DNA from: Cyathus striatus
Lineage: Eukaryota; Basidiomycota; Agaricomycetes; Agaricales; Nidulariaceae
Assembly (NCBI GenBank): GCA_025738555.1
Contig: JAOVFP010000009.1
Location: 4,712,001-4,776,000 of the forward strand
Reading direction: 5' to 3'
DNA length: 64,000 nucleotides
In this document: one piece after another, positions 11,763 to 23,502 of the stretch
Layout: every line of letters starts with the position of its first letter
How positions within the stretch are numbered: the first letter of the stretch is position 1
Made by a program: the position numbers and the translations under genes
Notes under the pieces: model-generated
Databases searched by the model: none
What the model saw: only the letters and a program-made list of their open reading frames with translations
Told to the model about the DNA's origin: nothing

Positions 11763-14700
11763 CTACTCCAATATATAACAGCTCTGTACTTCTAGAATAA
11801 AAGAAGACCATTTTTTTCTATTTAACTGATACACCTTTTCCAATATTTCTAATATTTCTGTTTGCAGTACTCTGAATTTCAAAAGGGTTTCAGATGGAAG
11901 AACTACTACATTGGTATTCTTATTGTGTTGCTTAACTTTGTGTTCAGCTTTTACAAGCTTTATATTATAAGTGGTTTTGTATTAGTTTCCAAATACATTT
12001 TAGAAGAAATATAGTAGACTCACCAATACCATTGCCTCTGCTGCATCCTCACATGTAACATTTATATCCAAGGAATGGTTGTGTATCAACATAGCTGTTA
12101 CAACCACCAAATCATTATCCCAAAACTATAGTGTTAAATCAATATTAACAAACCTATATTTGCAAATACCAAAGGCATACATACTTTTTCATTTGCTAGA
12201 TTACCAACATATGATATAAGGTTCTTGCCTATAAAGTTTGCTTTTCTTATGGTTGCAAGCTGATATGCTTTATTCATAGCACTGTGTTTTCTGAAACAGT
12301 ATGAAAGAATAGGGGAATTCTGGATTTTGAAATGAATTTTCCAGTCTGAGCAAAACAACCCCACCTCAAGATATGCATGCCAAATTTCACTGACTGAAAT
12401 ATGAGCATATGGATTGTGCAATCTTAGATGATTAATAGGTGGATAGTGATTTGATATCCACCCATAATTTTGAAGTGAGGTAAAGTTGACATGTTGAGCC
12501 TGTCTATCAACAGGAGACTCCTCTGGATTTTTCAAAAGTTCCCAGAAACCTCTTTCAAACATGTTGCTGGTAATACAGGAAATCATATATGGGGTTAGAG
12601 CAACTTGAAGAAAAGTATAGGTGGCACGCTTGACAATTGTAGCCACCTTTGAACCAGACCATATCCAAGGGTGTTTACATTCATAATTAGGAGTAACATT
12701 ACCCCATATTCTAGTTGCATAGGCAATTGAATTGCATCCCATCTCTGCTAGCATTTTGATGGAAACAGGTCTAACCACATACAAGTAGAAGGCAAGAGTG
12801 TTTGTAATCTCCCCTGGAAGGGCAAAAAGTCGAATTCCTTTATTGAAGAGACCCTTTTTGGAATGAGGATCTGAGAAAGTAAATGTTTTGTTTCTTAGTA
12901 GAAAAACATGTCTTTCTCTATTGCCTTCTGCATTAAAACAGATGGAACCATATTTCCACTCACTGATGCCTGAAGCACAGCAAATGGAAAATAAAGTAGC
13001 TAAAATAGGTAGCACATGGTCTTGTTCAAGTGTATTTATCCACTTCATCAAGGAGGCATAATCAATTTGACCAGTACAATACAAGCCATATGGACCTTTG
13101 TCTGCATTCTGAAAGGCATTGTAAAGTTCATTCTGCCAACGAGTAATAAACTTTATATTCTGCAGTTGGTTTCCAGGATCCAATGGTGAAGCAAGATCAT
13201 CTTGCAATAATGCAATAGGAAAGGTATTCAGAAGTTTTGTCGCATTTTTGGGAAGAAGATTTTGAACACCAGATTTAAAGTCCACAATAGATTGCTGCAC
13301 CATTTTTTGTAGTGAAGACAGCTGAATTTTTATATCTTCTTGTTGTGAATCCTCATTCTTGATGATGATTTTATCATTCATGAGTATTGTTGATAGTGCT
13401 AGTCCATGTGGCTCTGTTAGACTAGCTCTACTAGCTAAATGCTTTATTCTTAAGTTGCGTTGTGTTACAGTAAGATATGAACACTCTGGCTGTGGAATAA
13501 TAAGAAAAAGTTGACTTTTTATAGCCCTATTTTTTATTAAATTAGTTTATATCAAAAAAATATAATAAAAATAAACTAACAATAATAGTTTATCTTTTTT
13601 ACTAGAAGATTCTGATTTGTCAGCTGAAATAACATTTTTTACTGTATAAAGCTTTCTTTAAAAAAAGTGTCATTTGAATAAAGAAATTACTCACTACTGT
13701 TTAACAGTTCTGTAAGATTGCATTCAAAAATACTTTCTTCCACATTCTCATCTTCAATATCTTCATCTTCATCATCTTCTTCATTTTCATCTTCTTCTTC
13801 ATCTTCTTCATCTCCTTCATCTCCTTCATCTCCTTCATCTTCTTCATCTCCTTCATCTCCTTCATCTTCTTCATCTTCTTCATCTCCTTCATCTTCATCA
13901 TCTTCATCTTCTTCATCTCCTTCATCTTCATCATCTTCATCTTCTTCAACATCCTCATTATCTTCAAACAAAGTTATTTTATTTGTACTAATATTTGTGA
14001 AATTATAAACTAACCTTGGATAGATACATTCTCTCTTACAGTATCCAAGAAGATTATTCTGAGACAATACTGCAGTTTGTTGCAGTCTCTAACCATTGAT
14101 GCAGCAGTTTTATGTGGGTCCACACTAAAGAATGACACTGCAAGGTAGAGCTCAATAGCACAAGCTACAGGCTGAGAGCTAATATCTGGTGAATTTAACA
14201 ATGCAGATAATACAGGCATAAGTGTCTTTTTCAAATCATTTTTATAGTATTGTTGAGACTTTTCAGTTATTTTGTAGTCAAAAGCAAGAAAAAGAATATC
14301 AGATTTGATCCTTTCAGTATTAGTTATGTGCTTTTGTAGCTTTTGTGCAAGTTGGTAGTTAGTAGTCCTTTTTTTTCTTAATTGGAAGTGTAGTCTCCCC
14401 ATTAATGTGAGTGTTTTAAGCAATGGTTGTTTATAGTAGGTATTTGTGTTTTTAGCAATGACTTGAAAATTTGCTGTATGAAGCTCATTCCTATTATAAA
14501 ATTATAAATACATATATAATAGAAATATTGAAAGCAACTTACCTTGGCTTCAATAACTTTAAATATGTTCCATGAAGACTTTCTGCCCATTTTCCAACTT
14601 CCTTCATCCACTCTGTAATGATGTATCGCACATCAGATATTATAGTTTCGACAGCACGTTCATGCTTATCTGGCAGTGCTTGCAGCTCATCCTTTGTCAA

Positions 14701-15615
14701 AGGACGACCAACAAGATACTTGTAGAAGTTGAGTTCTTCACTTGATGGCTTGAGATCACTCCATTGTAAATCTGTATACAATGTAGAATGAGCTGGTCCA
14801 GTTAATCTCTTAAGAGATATAGGAGATTCAGGAAAACCATTTGTATTTGGTGGATGGTAGTTAGGTAGAGTAAAAATATATTTTTCTTTTCCATTAAATA
14901 TGACATCTTGACACCAGCTGTCTTGTGGTATATGAGAAATGGTAGTGATGGACATGTCTTTAGCTTTATTGCATTCCTTGGATATATGCTTTTTATAGTT
15001 GGTGAGATGAGATCCTCTGTAGGAACCATTATAAGGTAACCATTTTTGACATCCAGGACATTGAAGTCTCTGTTTAATATTGGAGTCCCCAGTGTTTATA
15101 GGAAGGGGATGAGAAAGAGACTTAGGTAAATCAGAGGCAACATCCTTTTCCAGTAAGCTCCCCTTCAGTGAGTTTGTAATGTCTTTTATTATTTTAGTGA
15201 AGACAATAGTTTTTTGTGGGTGATGTGGAAGAGCTGCAGTATGTTTCTTTTTAATATGAATGAATGATGACTCTTTGGACAAAAGTACCCCATGTGTCTG
15301 ACACAATAGAGTTTTTGTTTCTGGGATGTGAATTAGCTGAAATATTTCCAGCCATTTTTTAACAGTAACTGAATCACCATCCATACTGAAGCTATGGTTG
15401 GAATCTTTCTTTGGATTTGTAAAATATCCACATTCATTTAAGAAATCTTTATTAGCTACTACTGTTTTTCCTTCTATAGCTTCTTTTTGTACATCAATGG
15501 AGTATGCTATATCAGCTAACACCTCTATGCTCAGATGGCTTGTTTGCTTCTTCTTGCCTGTTTGCTTCTTTCCACCTGCTTTTCTTCTTTTACCACTTTT
15601 TTGATTTGAATCCAT
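11763..15615 (-). CDS. Zinc-finger and recombinase-like protein (1165 aa predicted)
   Basis: Seven exons join in phase: 15615-14543, 14490-14015, 13961-13695, 13623-13581, 13526-12185, 12125-12024 and 11957-11763. The introns are 52, 53, 71, 54, 59 and 66 bp with GT-AG ends. The sum, 3498 nt, gives 1165 residues with no internal stop. Residues 1-25 are lysine/arginine-rich and could be a nuclear signal. Two Cys/His motifs follow, C105..H125 and C186xxC189 with H203/H210 and C215. They recall the OrsD-type zinc-finger region of fungal proteins. Residues about 517-605 are almost all Asp/Glu. Residues about 620-1165 resemble the recombinase-like half of fungal helicase/transposon-associated proteins, with YLYVVRPV and DRQAQH (960-965) then YG (974-975). 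A catalytic Arg is not obvious. Start Met 15615 was chosen over 15669 because the basic segment follows it. Function is unknown. A mobile-element protein is likely. Confidence 0.6.
13738..13957. repeat. TTC/ATC microsatellite coding an acidic tract
   Basis: The plus strand is an interrupted run of CTTCAT, CTTCTT and CTCCTT triplets. On the minus strand it reads GAAGAT/GAAGAA/GAAGGA and encodes a nearly pure Asp/Glu (with Gly) stretch inside exon 3 of the minus-strand gene. Several interrupted sub-blocks repeat, including ATCTTCATCATCTTC twice near 13890 and 13925. Length variation between strains is expected. Confidence 0.85.
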
Positions 15616-15692
15616 TTTACTAGAAGCGATTTTTAATAAAATAGGAAGGCAAGAGTATAGATGTAGCAAGAGAGAACACTGGTGAAGTGGTT

Positions 15693-15776
15693 TGGAATGC
15701 CCAAACTACAGTATAGATTTCAGGAAGAAGATATCACAGAACAGGTAAAGCAGCTGGGAATGCCCAAACTACAGTA
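15693..15776. repeat. Direct repeat of a 20-bp word upstream of the 11.8-15.6 kb gene
   Basis: The word GGAATGCCCAAACTACAGTA occurs at 15693-15712 and again, identical, at 15757-15776. The copies are 64 bp apart and lie 80-160 bp upstream of the start codon at 15615. The position suits a promoter element, and a small tandem duplication is the alternative. Confidence 0.7.
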
Positions 15777-16139
15777 CAGGTAGCAGTTGGGATAAAGTAC
15801 TCAATTTTAAGATCAAATAGTGGGAAAACTGGATGTTGAATGAAGTAAGGATGAGGTTGAAAGTTGAGAGCCCAGGACTGTCTGTCTATTCCTTCAGGAT
15901 CCTAGTGAACTTGCGAGAGAAAGTAAAAGTGGGGGGAAGCAAACTCGAATTGAAAGAATGTAGGTACGAGTACTTAAGTAGGATTACATGAGGACTACGT
16001 GTGAATATGAAAACGAAATGAGAGCACGTTTTGCTATGCAGGCAAATTGTCTGCTCTACACCTGATGGGTACTTTAAAAATTGACGTCCCCGTCAATCCA
16101 TCCTGTAAAACTACGAAAGTGCGAATAAAAGAAAAGTAA

Positions 16140-19000
16140 AACCTAACTAGACATAGCAGCATGTAAATGCGCTCGCGACGAATTCTTCAAGATATTTGCA
16201 GCAGGTGGATATGCAACGGTGATCGGAGATACGGATTTCGACAATGCGGCGTCCTTCATGAAACCAACCACAGTATAAGCTTCGGAATTGGGTGGTGTCG
16301 TAATGGCACATTCCCGAATGTGTGCTTGTCTTCTTCATTCCTGAGTCTTCTTTCCGGCTGGACGTCCACGATGTGGGAACATGTTGGCATGTGGCACGCC
16401 ATGCGGAAAAGGTGAGGTCGACTGATCTATCTGCACCCTCCACTCCCATGCTCGTCATTGTACCTTGTGTACTCCTTGACTGTTGAGTCTCGAGCAGACT
16501 GCAGCCTACTGCAGCAGACGATCTCGATCAACACACATGTAGATTCGCAATTCACATGAAAAAGCGTACCACGACCTAGACTTCCCCCATTCGACAAGGA
16601 CAGAGTACTTTGAAGGAGAGGCTCTCAGCGAAGGAGGTGACGGCGAAGGAGCCTCTGCGCTTGGCATTGTAGATGCGACAGTTATTGGTGGTGGTACGTT
16701 ATAAAGTCTTTTTGACTAGATTGACATTAATGCTGTTTATTCAGGTGCTGCTACTGCTATCGTATGATTGTTACAGACTCCCATGTATCGGAGTCTACAC
16801 CTGAACCTGAGGTCTGAGTACTGCTTCTGCAGAACTTGTGCATACATCCACCACGTCGACAGCTACATCCTTCGCTACTGCTGCCGCATTCCCCTCAAGC
16901 ACCCCGAACTCGTTACTCCTCCACTCCTTCGTTGCTCAGGGGAACGTTGATGTTGTCCTCAAGTCGGCGGGTTGGAAACACTTTTGAACATGGAGACGAT
17001 TGATCTCCCGTTTCCTATGCCGAAGGAATTAGAGAACTAGCTTATTACCCTTCAATGTCCTGTGCACGTTGCACAGCAGACTTTGACATCTACCTCGAGT
17101 TCTCCGCCGGTGACGAGGAGGATTGTGACTGTAGCAGGTGCTATGCTGCAGTTGAAGGGAGCGCATGCGGAGAGGAGCGAGAGGGAAAACAGAGCGTCAT
17201 TTCCTGTAAAGGATGACAAAGATTCGTCGAGTGTAGAGACGCATCTGCATTTTGAAAGTGCATTTGGCGTATCCCCGTTTGGATTCTTGTGGTGTGGATG
17301 TTGATGTACGATATGTGGGTGTCTTACGGGATGGATTTGCGTGTTTGGGCTGTTCACCATATGGTGCTGTGCTTCGTTTCTCGTGAGAGATTCGTTATTT
17401 TCCTCGATTCTTTCTTCATGAACCGACACCGCACCCTGCGGCATTGTGGTTATGCATCCGAATATACTAGCGCCTCCCTGCTATATTATGGTCTTGGGTT
17501 GGAGGTTGAGTTTGCCCGGGACGCAAGAGCTCGTCTGAGGTGCGGGATAGGGGTGTGCATTCCTACGTGGCTCGTTGTCTCTTTCGTATTTGCTTTCCTC
17601 ATCACACCTGACGTTTTCTGGTACTATCACTCGTTTGACTCTTGAGTGCACGGGAGTTGTGTAATGTGTCGCTGCCTTACACTGAGTAGCTTTTGCCGAG
17701 GTTGTTTCTACTTGTTGGCATATCTCTTTCATCGTCACGTTGCACATGGCCTGTTTTGGGTGGATAGGATGTGTTTGAGATCGCTGAGGACTTTGTGTTT
17801 CTCCGTACTATCGAGTACACTGCTATGAGCGTGCCAGGTTTATTGTCTTCCCTCGTTCGCATGTCTCTCTTTCCATTCACATCGTACACCACTTTATTTT
17901 GCACCTTTTTCTTCTCGCTCCTCTATTCGTAACAGATCGCTAATCCGTCTTGGTCCCTCTAGATATTACCACCCGACCCGATACGCATTCAACATCAGCA
18001 CTCTCACCGCCGGTTATAGGCGTTGATCTGCCCACTTACACATTCGTACTGATTTTGGGGGGCCGTGGGGGCAGTAACGTACGGGAGAGTACTGCCAGGT
18101 TAATGATGAAGGTCAGTACCGCTCTCTTTTTTAGTTAATTTCGCTCTTATTCCGCTTTTTTGTGTTACATGGAGATATGCCGATAGTACAGGTGGGGGAT
18201 GGGCACTGTCGTATTCTTTGTGCCTCTTTTTGTTACGTTGTTCTCTCCTTTGGATTTTGGAGGTGTGGTAGGGTTGGGTACCCTACACATATATAATTAT
18301 AATTTTGCTGTTTCGTGTCTGGAAGTGACGAGAGGCCTGAGAAGAGATGATCGGGTTTTAAAGCTTACAGTCACTAATAACTTTTGTTTTTCTTGATAGA
18401 ATCGTTTTTAAGGTCCAAAACGGCGCAATACAAGAAAACACGTTGAAGAAAACACCTCGTTCGTAAACGGGTTCGGTCTTGGTCACAAGTTACTTTTTTA
18501 TCTTATGGTTTTCTCTTCTAATTTCACCTTACACTATTGTTATTCAATTATTTATTTTTCTTAGCACAGAGTCTTGGCAGACTGAAGGTGAGAATTCGGG
18601 CTCGAAGGAGGGAGCTGCGACTGATGTGCTGGGGACCGCTCTGTGCAGGAGGAGCAGACGCGATGACGCAAATAGTCCCAAGCACTCAGGACCGCGCCCC
18701 GACCTTGAGTTCCGCCTTTCCATTTTCGGTTTGTTCTGGCTAAGCACCTCGCTTTGTATGTTATACGCTGACATTTCGATCGTCTCGCTCTTCTTCTTGA
18801 CACTCGAGTACCAACTTTGGGGTCTGACGCACGAGTACGCGTTGCACAGACCAGGTAGCTTTTGTATTTAATCTCCCTTACGAAGGGAAGAGAAATCCAT
18901 CTTACATTTACTCGGGAATTGCTCCTCTGTATTTTTCTAAGTTCACCAGACTCGTGTATATTTGGCTCACAGAGAGCTAACTACGCTAAGTTATATTTCT
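16140..19000. other. Decayed coding-like DNA, unrecognised
   Basis: Base composition is more GC-rich than on the left side, and many short open pieces occur on both strands. One plus-strand frame near 16161-16270 reads as plausible protein up to a stop. Another near 16600-16700 is Gly/Ala/Ser-rich and ends at a textbook intron (about 16695-16744, GTACG...TTCAG). No domain could be recognised, and no frame can be followed for more than about 130 codons. One or more old pseudogenes is my reading. Confidence 0.3.
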
Positions 19001-20000
19001 TTTGTAATCTGCTCATTCTCCTCGTGTGATTCCGTCCCATCTCCCCTTCCCGCACGCATTACCTTCGTGTCCCTTGCGCGTTTGCTTGGATCTTTGTCAA
19101 ATTAAGCCCGTTGTTCTGATATCACGTGATCTGACGGATCGCGTCGGACTCTGACATCTCTCGTTTACTGACGCCCTTCTCACACAGACGACCTGGTACC
19201 TCCCCACTCCGAAACTAATACTTCCTCAGAGGTACTTCATTGGCAGCTGGAAATGGCGCATCTTGGTTAATTCATTTTCTTTATTTCCAGTTTTGTTCTT
19301 TCATGATGTTCATGCCTCCGAAGCCTTTTGGCGGCATTGGTGTTACTATTCACCAGCAGCTCGTCTTATTCATTCCGTGGTTATATACTCTCTTTAGAAG
19401 TACTGTCGACATATGACGTACACGGATGGTTTTGAGATGTTGCTGTCGACGTTCACGCACGCTTAAGTAATGCACATGACATGACACTCATTGACACAGC
19501 GGGTTATTATCTGTCAGGTTTCGAGCAGTAGTGAAACCTGTCATGTAAGATCAACGGTTGTATGTGTCACAAAAAATTGAACTGGTTTACACACCTTTCA
19601 AATTGACAGTTGAACTGCAAGGTAGCTGCCGCAGCGGCACATCACGGTCGAGCACGTTTTAGTTGTGTTTAAGCGTTTCATATTGTTGATTGGAGTTAGC
19701 AGCTAATAATTCACGAGACAGAGTTCCTGGGACCGCGAAGCACATAATTTTTACTTTTTGCATAGTTGTGTACGTTTGCTTTACATTAAATGTTTATACT
19801 GCTTAATCTGTGTGAGCTTGAATATGCAGAGACAGAATCATAATTTATAAACAACAGATGGCGCATTTTAAGCCATTATTATTACATCATATAAAATTGC
19901 ACTGAAATTGCATACAGATTATGGAACCACTACCCAGCTACTTACCGAGAGATGAAAGCTCAAAGGGATCTGTGAAGTGATAGTACGGGGCTTGACGCTG
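19001..20000. other. Intergenic
   Basis: No coding signal is seen. A short palindromic pair, AGGTTTCGAGCAGTAGTGAAACCT, lies near 19517-19541, but nothing else distinguishes the stretch. Confidence 0.35.
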
Positions 20001-20022
20001 GCGACGTAAGCGAAGGGTGATC

Positions 20023-20262
20023 TATGCCGCTCCGAATGGGAAATTATTCGCCGTGCCGTAGTTCGCTTGCCGTAGGGAAGGGGGTGCCGTAGTCTACGGT
20101 TGTTCTTCCATTTTCCGTATTTTCATTGTATATCGCTGTTCTCATGTATAGCTAAATGTCTCTAAACGTTATAATAACAACAAAATAGTCTTACATCGAC
20201 CTAGAAGCTATGTTTTTCTCCAAATGTTTTGTTTGATGGTATTTCCCGCGCTTTTCCCGCGC
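20023..20262 (+). repeat. Dispersed repeat module, copy 1
   Basis: The module starts TATGCCGCTCCGAATGGG and contains three GCCGTAG words and the palindrome CCGTAGTCTACGG. It runs through an AT-rich body (ATCGACCTAGAAGCTATG) and ends in TTTCCCGCGC. A second direct copy lies 450 bp downstream and an inverted copy at 23.3-23.5 kb. Such subterminally repeated ends are typical of DNA transposons. Confidence 0.8.
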
Positions 20263-20474
20263 CTCTTAGAGCAATCTTTTGGCAATCTTACAATGCACTC
20301 AGTTTGCCTTTAGGCTTTGGTATAAGAGGTATGAAGAAAAACTTGAATTTAGGATAAGGGGTAGAAAGGTGCTGTATATTTTTCTTTAAATATGGATATT
20401 TCAGTGCCTCGATGGTGTATTCCTATGAATACACAACGGTTAGTAATGGAATATGTAAGCGAAAGGTACCCTTT

Positions 20475-20706
20475 GTATGCCGCTCCGAATGGGAAATTAA
20501 TCGCCGTGCCGTAGTTCGCTTGCCGTAGGGAAGGGGGTGCCGTAGTCTACGGTCTTTCTTCCATTTTCCGCATTTTCGTTGTACATTTTTGTTCTCATGT
20601 ATAAATAAACATCTCTAAATGATATATCAACAATAATATAGTCTTAAATCGACCTAGAAGCTATGTTTTTTCACCGAATATATTGTTGACTGATATTTCC
20701 CACGCC
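20475..20706 (+). repeat. Dispersed repeat module, copy 2
   Basis: This is a direct copy of the module at 20023-20262. It keeps the CCGCTCCGAATGGGAAATTA start, the GCCGTAG words, the TCGACCTAGAAGCTATG body and a TTTCCCACGCC end. Homology with copy 1 extends a little upstream (TAAGCGAARGGT). Differences are scattered point changes, so the duplication is not recent. Confidence 0.8.
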
Positions 20707-21462
20707 TGGTTGATGACTTCAGAGTAAGCTGAAGTAACGTTACAACGCACTCAGTCTACCTTTAGACTTCCTTCAGCCTTACTCTCTCATATTTTGTATA
20801 GAGACCCATATGAAAAGCTGTACTTTATATTATAGGTATTTTACTGATTTTATCTCTCATATTTCAATGTACTTAAATTACTTCTAGCCATAGTCATTCA
20901 ATGTGTTATTTCTTGTGGTGTTTTGTACACTACTCGTTGAGGTTCCTTCTGTATTCAGAAGTTCATTAGCCCAGGGACTCCACCTGCACAGCGAAATCGG
21001 CCATTCAATGTTCCATAAATGCGTGTCACATACTGTCGCACAGCGTCTGTATGGTGATCGAAGAAGTATATTTACGGGAACAGTTAAAGCGAGTGAACGG
21101 TGAGGGAAAGATTGAGGAGAGAACACGAGCGAAACATGTACACTGTACGGACGCGTCGCGCGAAATTGATCTTGATGATTACGTAAATCAATGTAGAACG
21201 TCTTGAGAAGTACTTATGATATCTCGAAATTCGTAGAACAACAATTCCGGTGCTCGGATATGCATTGTGAAACATATGTACACAGCATGCCTCCACTACT
21301 ATGTAAACTGTCTTCTCCACTCATCATTCACTTTTGATCTCATAACTCTTCGACCTGAAACAACATAGCTTGTTATTTGAGTCTTCGGAGTCATCCAGAC
21401 AAAAAAAAAATTGTATTGATATTATATGCATAACGAAGAGTACGGGCTTACAAGAATTCCAG

Positions 21463-21560
21463 TCGAGGCTGATTTCTTTCGAGTGAAATCGAGTGACGTT
21501 TGAGTAGCAATCGAGTAGCATTCGAGTTGCAGTCGAGTGACAATTCGAGATTCAAGTAAC
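21463..21560. repeat. CGAGTGACA-type minisatellite, block 1
   Basis: Tandem units of 10-13 bp with the core TCGAGTGACA or TCGAGTAGCA run through this stretch. They share their consensus with the blocks at 22.66-22.91 kb and 23.09-23.17 kb. Confidence 0.75.
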
Positions 21561-22285
21561 AAAAAAAATTAAGTACATAATGATGCGTATTTAATACATT
21601 TCTTGTAAGTACTCTACACTACTCTCATATCTCCCCTCTATCCCGCCCCCCCGCCCACCATTTCCTTCAATGTTCTCGCATTGTTCAAAATTTCCCACGC
21701 ATCTTCTCACCTTTGTCCATGTTTGCAATTGCTGTCATTGACATCCATCAATGCCATCAAACTCACTTCCTCAAGGCCGCCGCAGATATTGATGGGTGAT
21801 GTGTTGATGGGTGCCCTTCCTCATCATCATGCTCAACAGTGAGCAAGTAATTTTGCATTTTTTCACTCAATATTTACTATTTTCTCCTGAATCTTTTTGT
21901 AACATCTTTTATATATATATATTTATATAGTAGACTGTATCTTAGGTACTATACATATGGGTAATTTTATGAAAATGCGAAATAATTCAAATTTCAACTG
22001 TAGAATAATTAAAACTTTTGTACAATGAATCTTACAACTATAATTTATTAAGCATAGATACCATTAAATAACTATAAACTTAAGGGAAAGTCCAATAAAT
22101 AAATAATATGTGCGTGGGAAAATGAAAGCGGGGGGCGGGAACGATGAATTGATGAAATGATGAAGCATGGGGTGACAGCAGGCAACGCTAAAATGCGTGG
22201 GAAATGTTGAGGAGTATTTAATGAAGGAAATACCGTGGGAATTTTTGAGAAGGGCGGGAAGCGGTGAGTGGGAACTGAATATAAT

Positions 22286-22605
22286 AAGCGGAGGCGTGGG
22301 AAATGATGAGCGGGAAGGTTGTCATGCAGCGCATGGATAAGCGGAGGCGTGGGAAACGATGAGCGGGAAGGTTGACATCCATCACAAATGATAAGCGGAG
22401 GCGTGGGAAACAACGAGCGGGAAGGTTGGCATCCATCACAAATAATAAGCGGAGGCGTGGGACACAACGAGCGGTGAGGTTGACATCCATCAAGCAATAT
22501 AATAGTTAAGTGGAGGCGTGGGAAACAATGAGCGGGACATTACTGAACATAGCCGATAAGCGGAGGCGCGGGAAATTTTGAGCGGGAGGGCGGATGAGAG
22601 CGAAG
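22286..22605. repeat. 54-bp minisatellite, about six units
   Basis: Units begin AAGCGGAGGCGTGGGAAAC and start at 22286, 22339, 22393, 22447, 22508 and 22558, giving lengths of 53, 54, 54, 61 and 50 bp. Each unit contains GCGTGGGAAA followed by a GAGCGGGA word. More decayed relatives extend upstream to about 22110. The minus-strand open frame across it (22072-22497) is a by-product of the repeat. Confidence 0.85.
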
Positions 22606-22654
22606 TACACAAGAAGTACAATTAAATTTATAATTAAGTAAGTTAAGCAAGCAA

Positions 22655-22905
22655 ATTCGAGTGACAGTCCAGAAATTCGAGTTACACATTCGAGTGAAAA
22701 TTCAAGTAACATTCAAGTTGCATTCGAGTAGCGTTCAAGTTGCATTCGAGTAGTATTCGAGTGACATTTTATTCGAGTGACAACAATTTCACTCGAGTGA
22801 AAATTCGAGTAGCACTCGAGTAGCACTTGAGTAGCATTCGAGTGACAATCGAGTGACAATTCAAGATTCGAGTGAAATTCGAGTGACATTTGAGTGACAT
22901 ATGTA
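22655..22905. repeat. CGAGTGACA-type minisatellite, block 2
   Basis: About 20 imperfect units of 10-13 bp with the core ATTCGAGTGACA or ATTCGAGTAGCA lie here. This is the longest of three blocks inside the 20.0-23.5 kb repeat island. Confidence 0.8.
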
Positions 22906-23084
22906 ACAGTGAGAATAATATTATACTATTACTAGCTCATTTATTGCGCTTTTTACTCTATTTTTTCAGTTTAATACATTGTTTATTAGGTACATAATAG
23001 TAAGATAGCTATTTATTGACTGGAGTAGCAAACAAGTACATAAATCATGTAATTAGGCCACTGAAATTAAGCAAGATATTTAAG

Positions 23085-23170
23085 CGAGCAAAAATCGAGT
23101 GATATTCGAGTGAAATTCAAGTGACACTTCGAGTGACAATTCAAGTGACATTCGAGTGACACTCAACTGG
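23085..23170. repeat. CGAGTGACA-type minisatellite, block 3
   Basis: Six to seven units of the same consensus as the two blocks upstream end about 100 bp before the inverted module copy. Confidence 0.7.
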
Positions 23171-23272
23171 ATTTCCTGTAGGCCCGAAGAGTACAATAAA
23201 GAAAGGCTGAATAAATTCCAAACGTGGACAGAAAGCGCTATAAGATTGCTATACTTAAAACACATCAACCAA

Positions 23273-23502
23273 GCGTGGGAAAACACCTTGAACAAAACAT
23301 CTCACAAAAAAACATAGCTTTTATGTCGATTAATGACTATTTTATCATTATTATAACATTCAGATTCAATTACTTATGCATTAGAATAAAAGTATACAGT
23401 GAAAATATGGAAAATTGGAGAAAAATCGTAGACTACGGCACCCCCAATGCTACGGCAAGCGAACTACGGCACGGCGATTAATTTCCCATTCGGAGCGGCA
23501 TA
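23273..23502 (-). repeat. Dispersed repeat module, copy 3 (inverted)
   Basis: Read on the minus strand, this repeats the module of 20.0 and 20.5 kb. It starts TATGCCGCTCCGAATGGG at 23502, passes GCCGTAG words and CGTAGTCTACG, has a shortened body and ends TTTCCCACGC at 23273. It faces copies 1 and 2, so the 20.0-23.5 kb island is bounded by inverted modules like a non-autonomous DNA transposon. Confidence 0.8.

Larger units (their letters stand above)
20023..23502. mobile_element. Putative non-autonomous DNA element with inverted terminal modules
   Basis: Inverted copies of a 230-240 bp module bound this 3.5-kb island. The interior contains only minisatellites and AT-rich DNA, with no transposase-like frame. 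The TTTCCCRCGC word that ends each module is the same word that recurs in the internal 54-bp satellite as GCGTGGGAAA. This fits an element whose subterminal motifs expanded internally. Target-site duplications could not be defined because homology at the outer edges is uneven. The extra direct copy at the left could be a nested or tandem insertion. Confidence 0.45.

Noticed and set aside
13718..14008. Plus-strand Ser-rich protein across the TTC/ATC tract
   Set aside because: It is the antisense of the acidic exon of the spliced minus-strand gene, whose phases and splice sites agree.
22072..22497. 141-codon minus-strand protein with CDGCQP repeats
   Set aside because: The repeats are the 54-bp satellite, whose length happens to be a multiple of three; irregular units break the frame.
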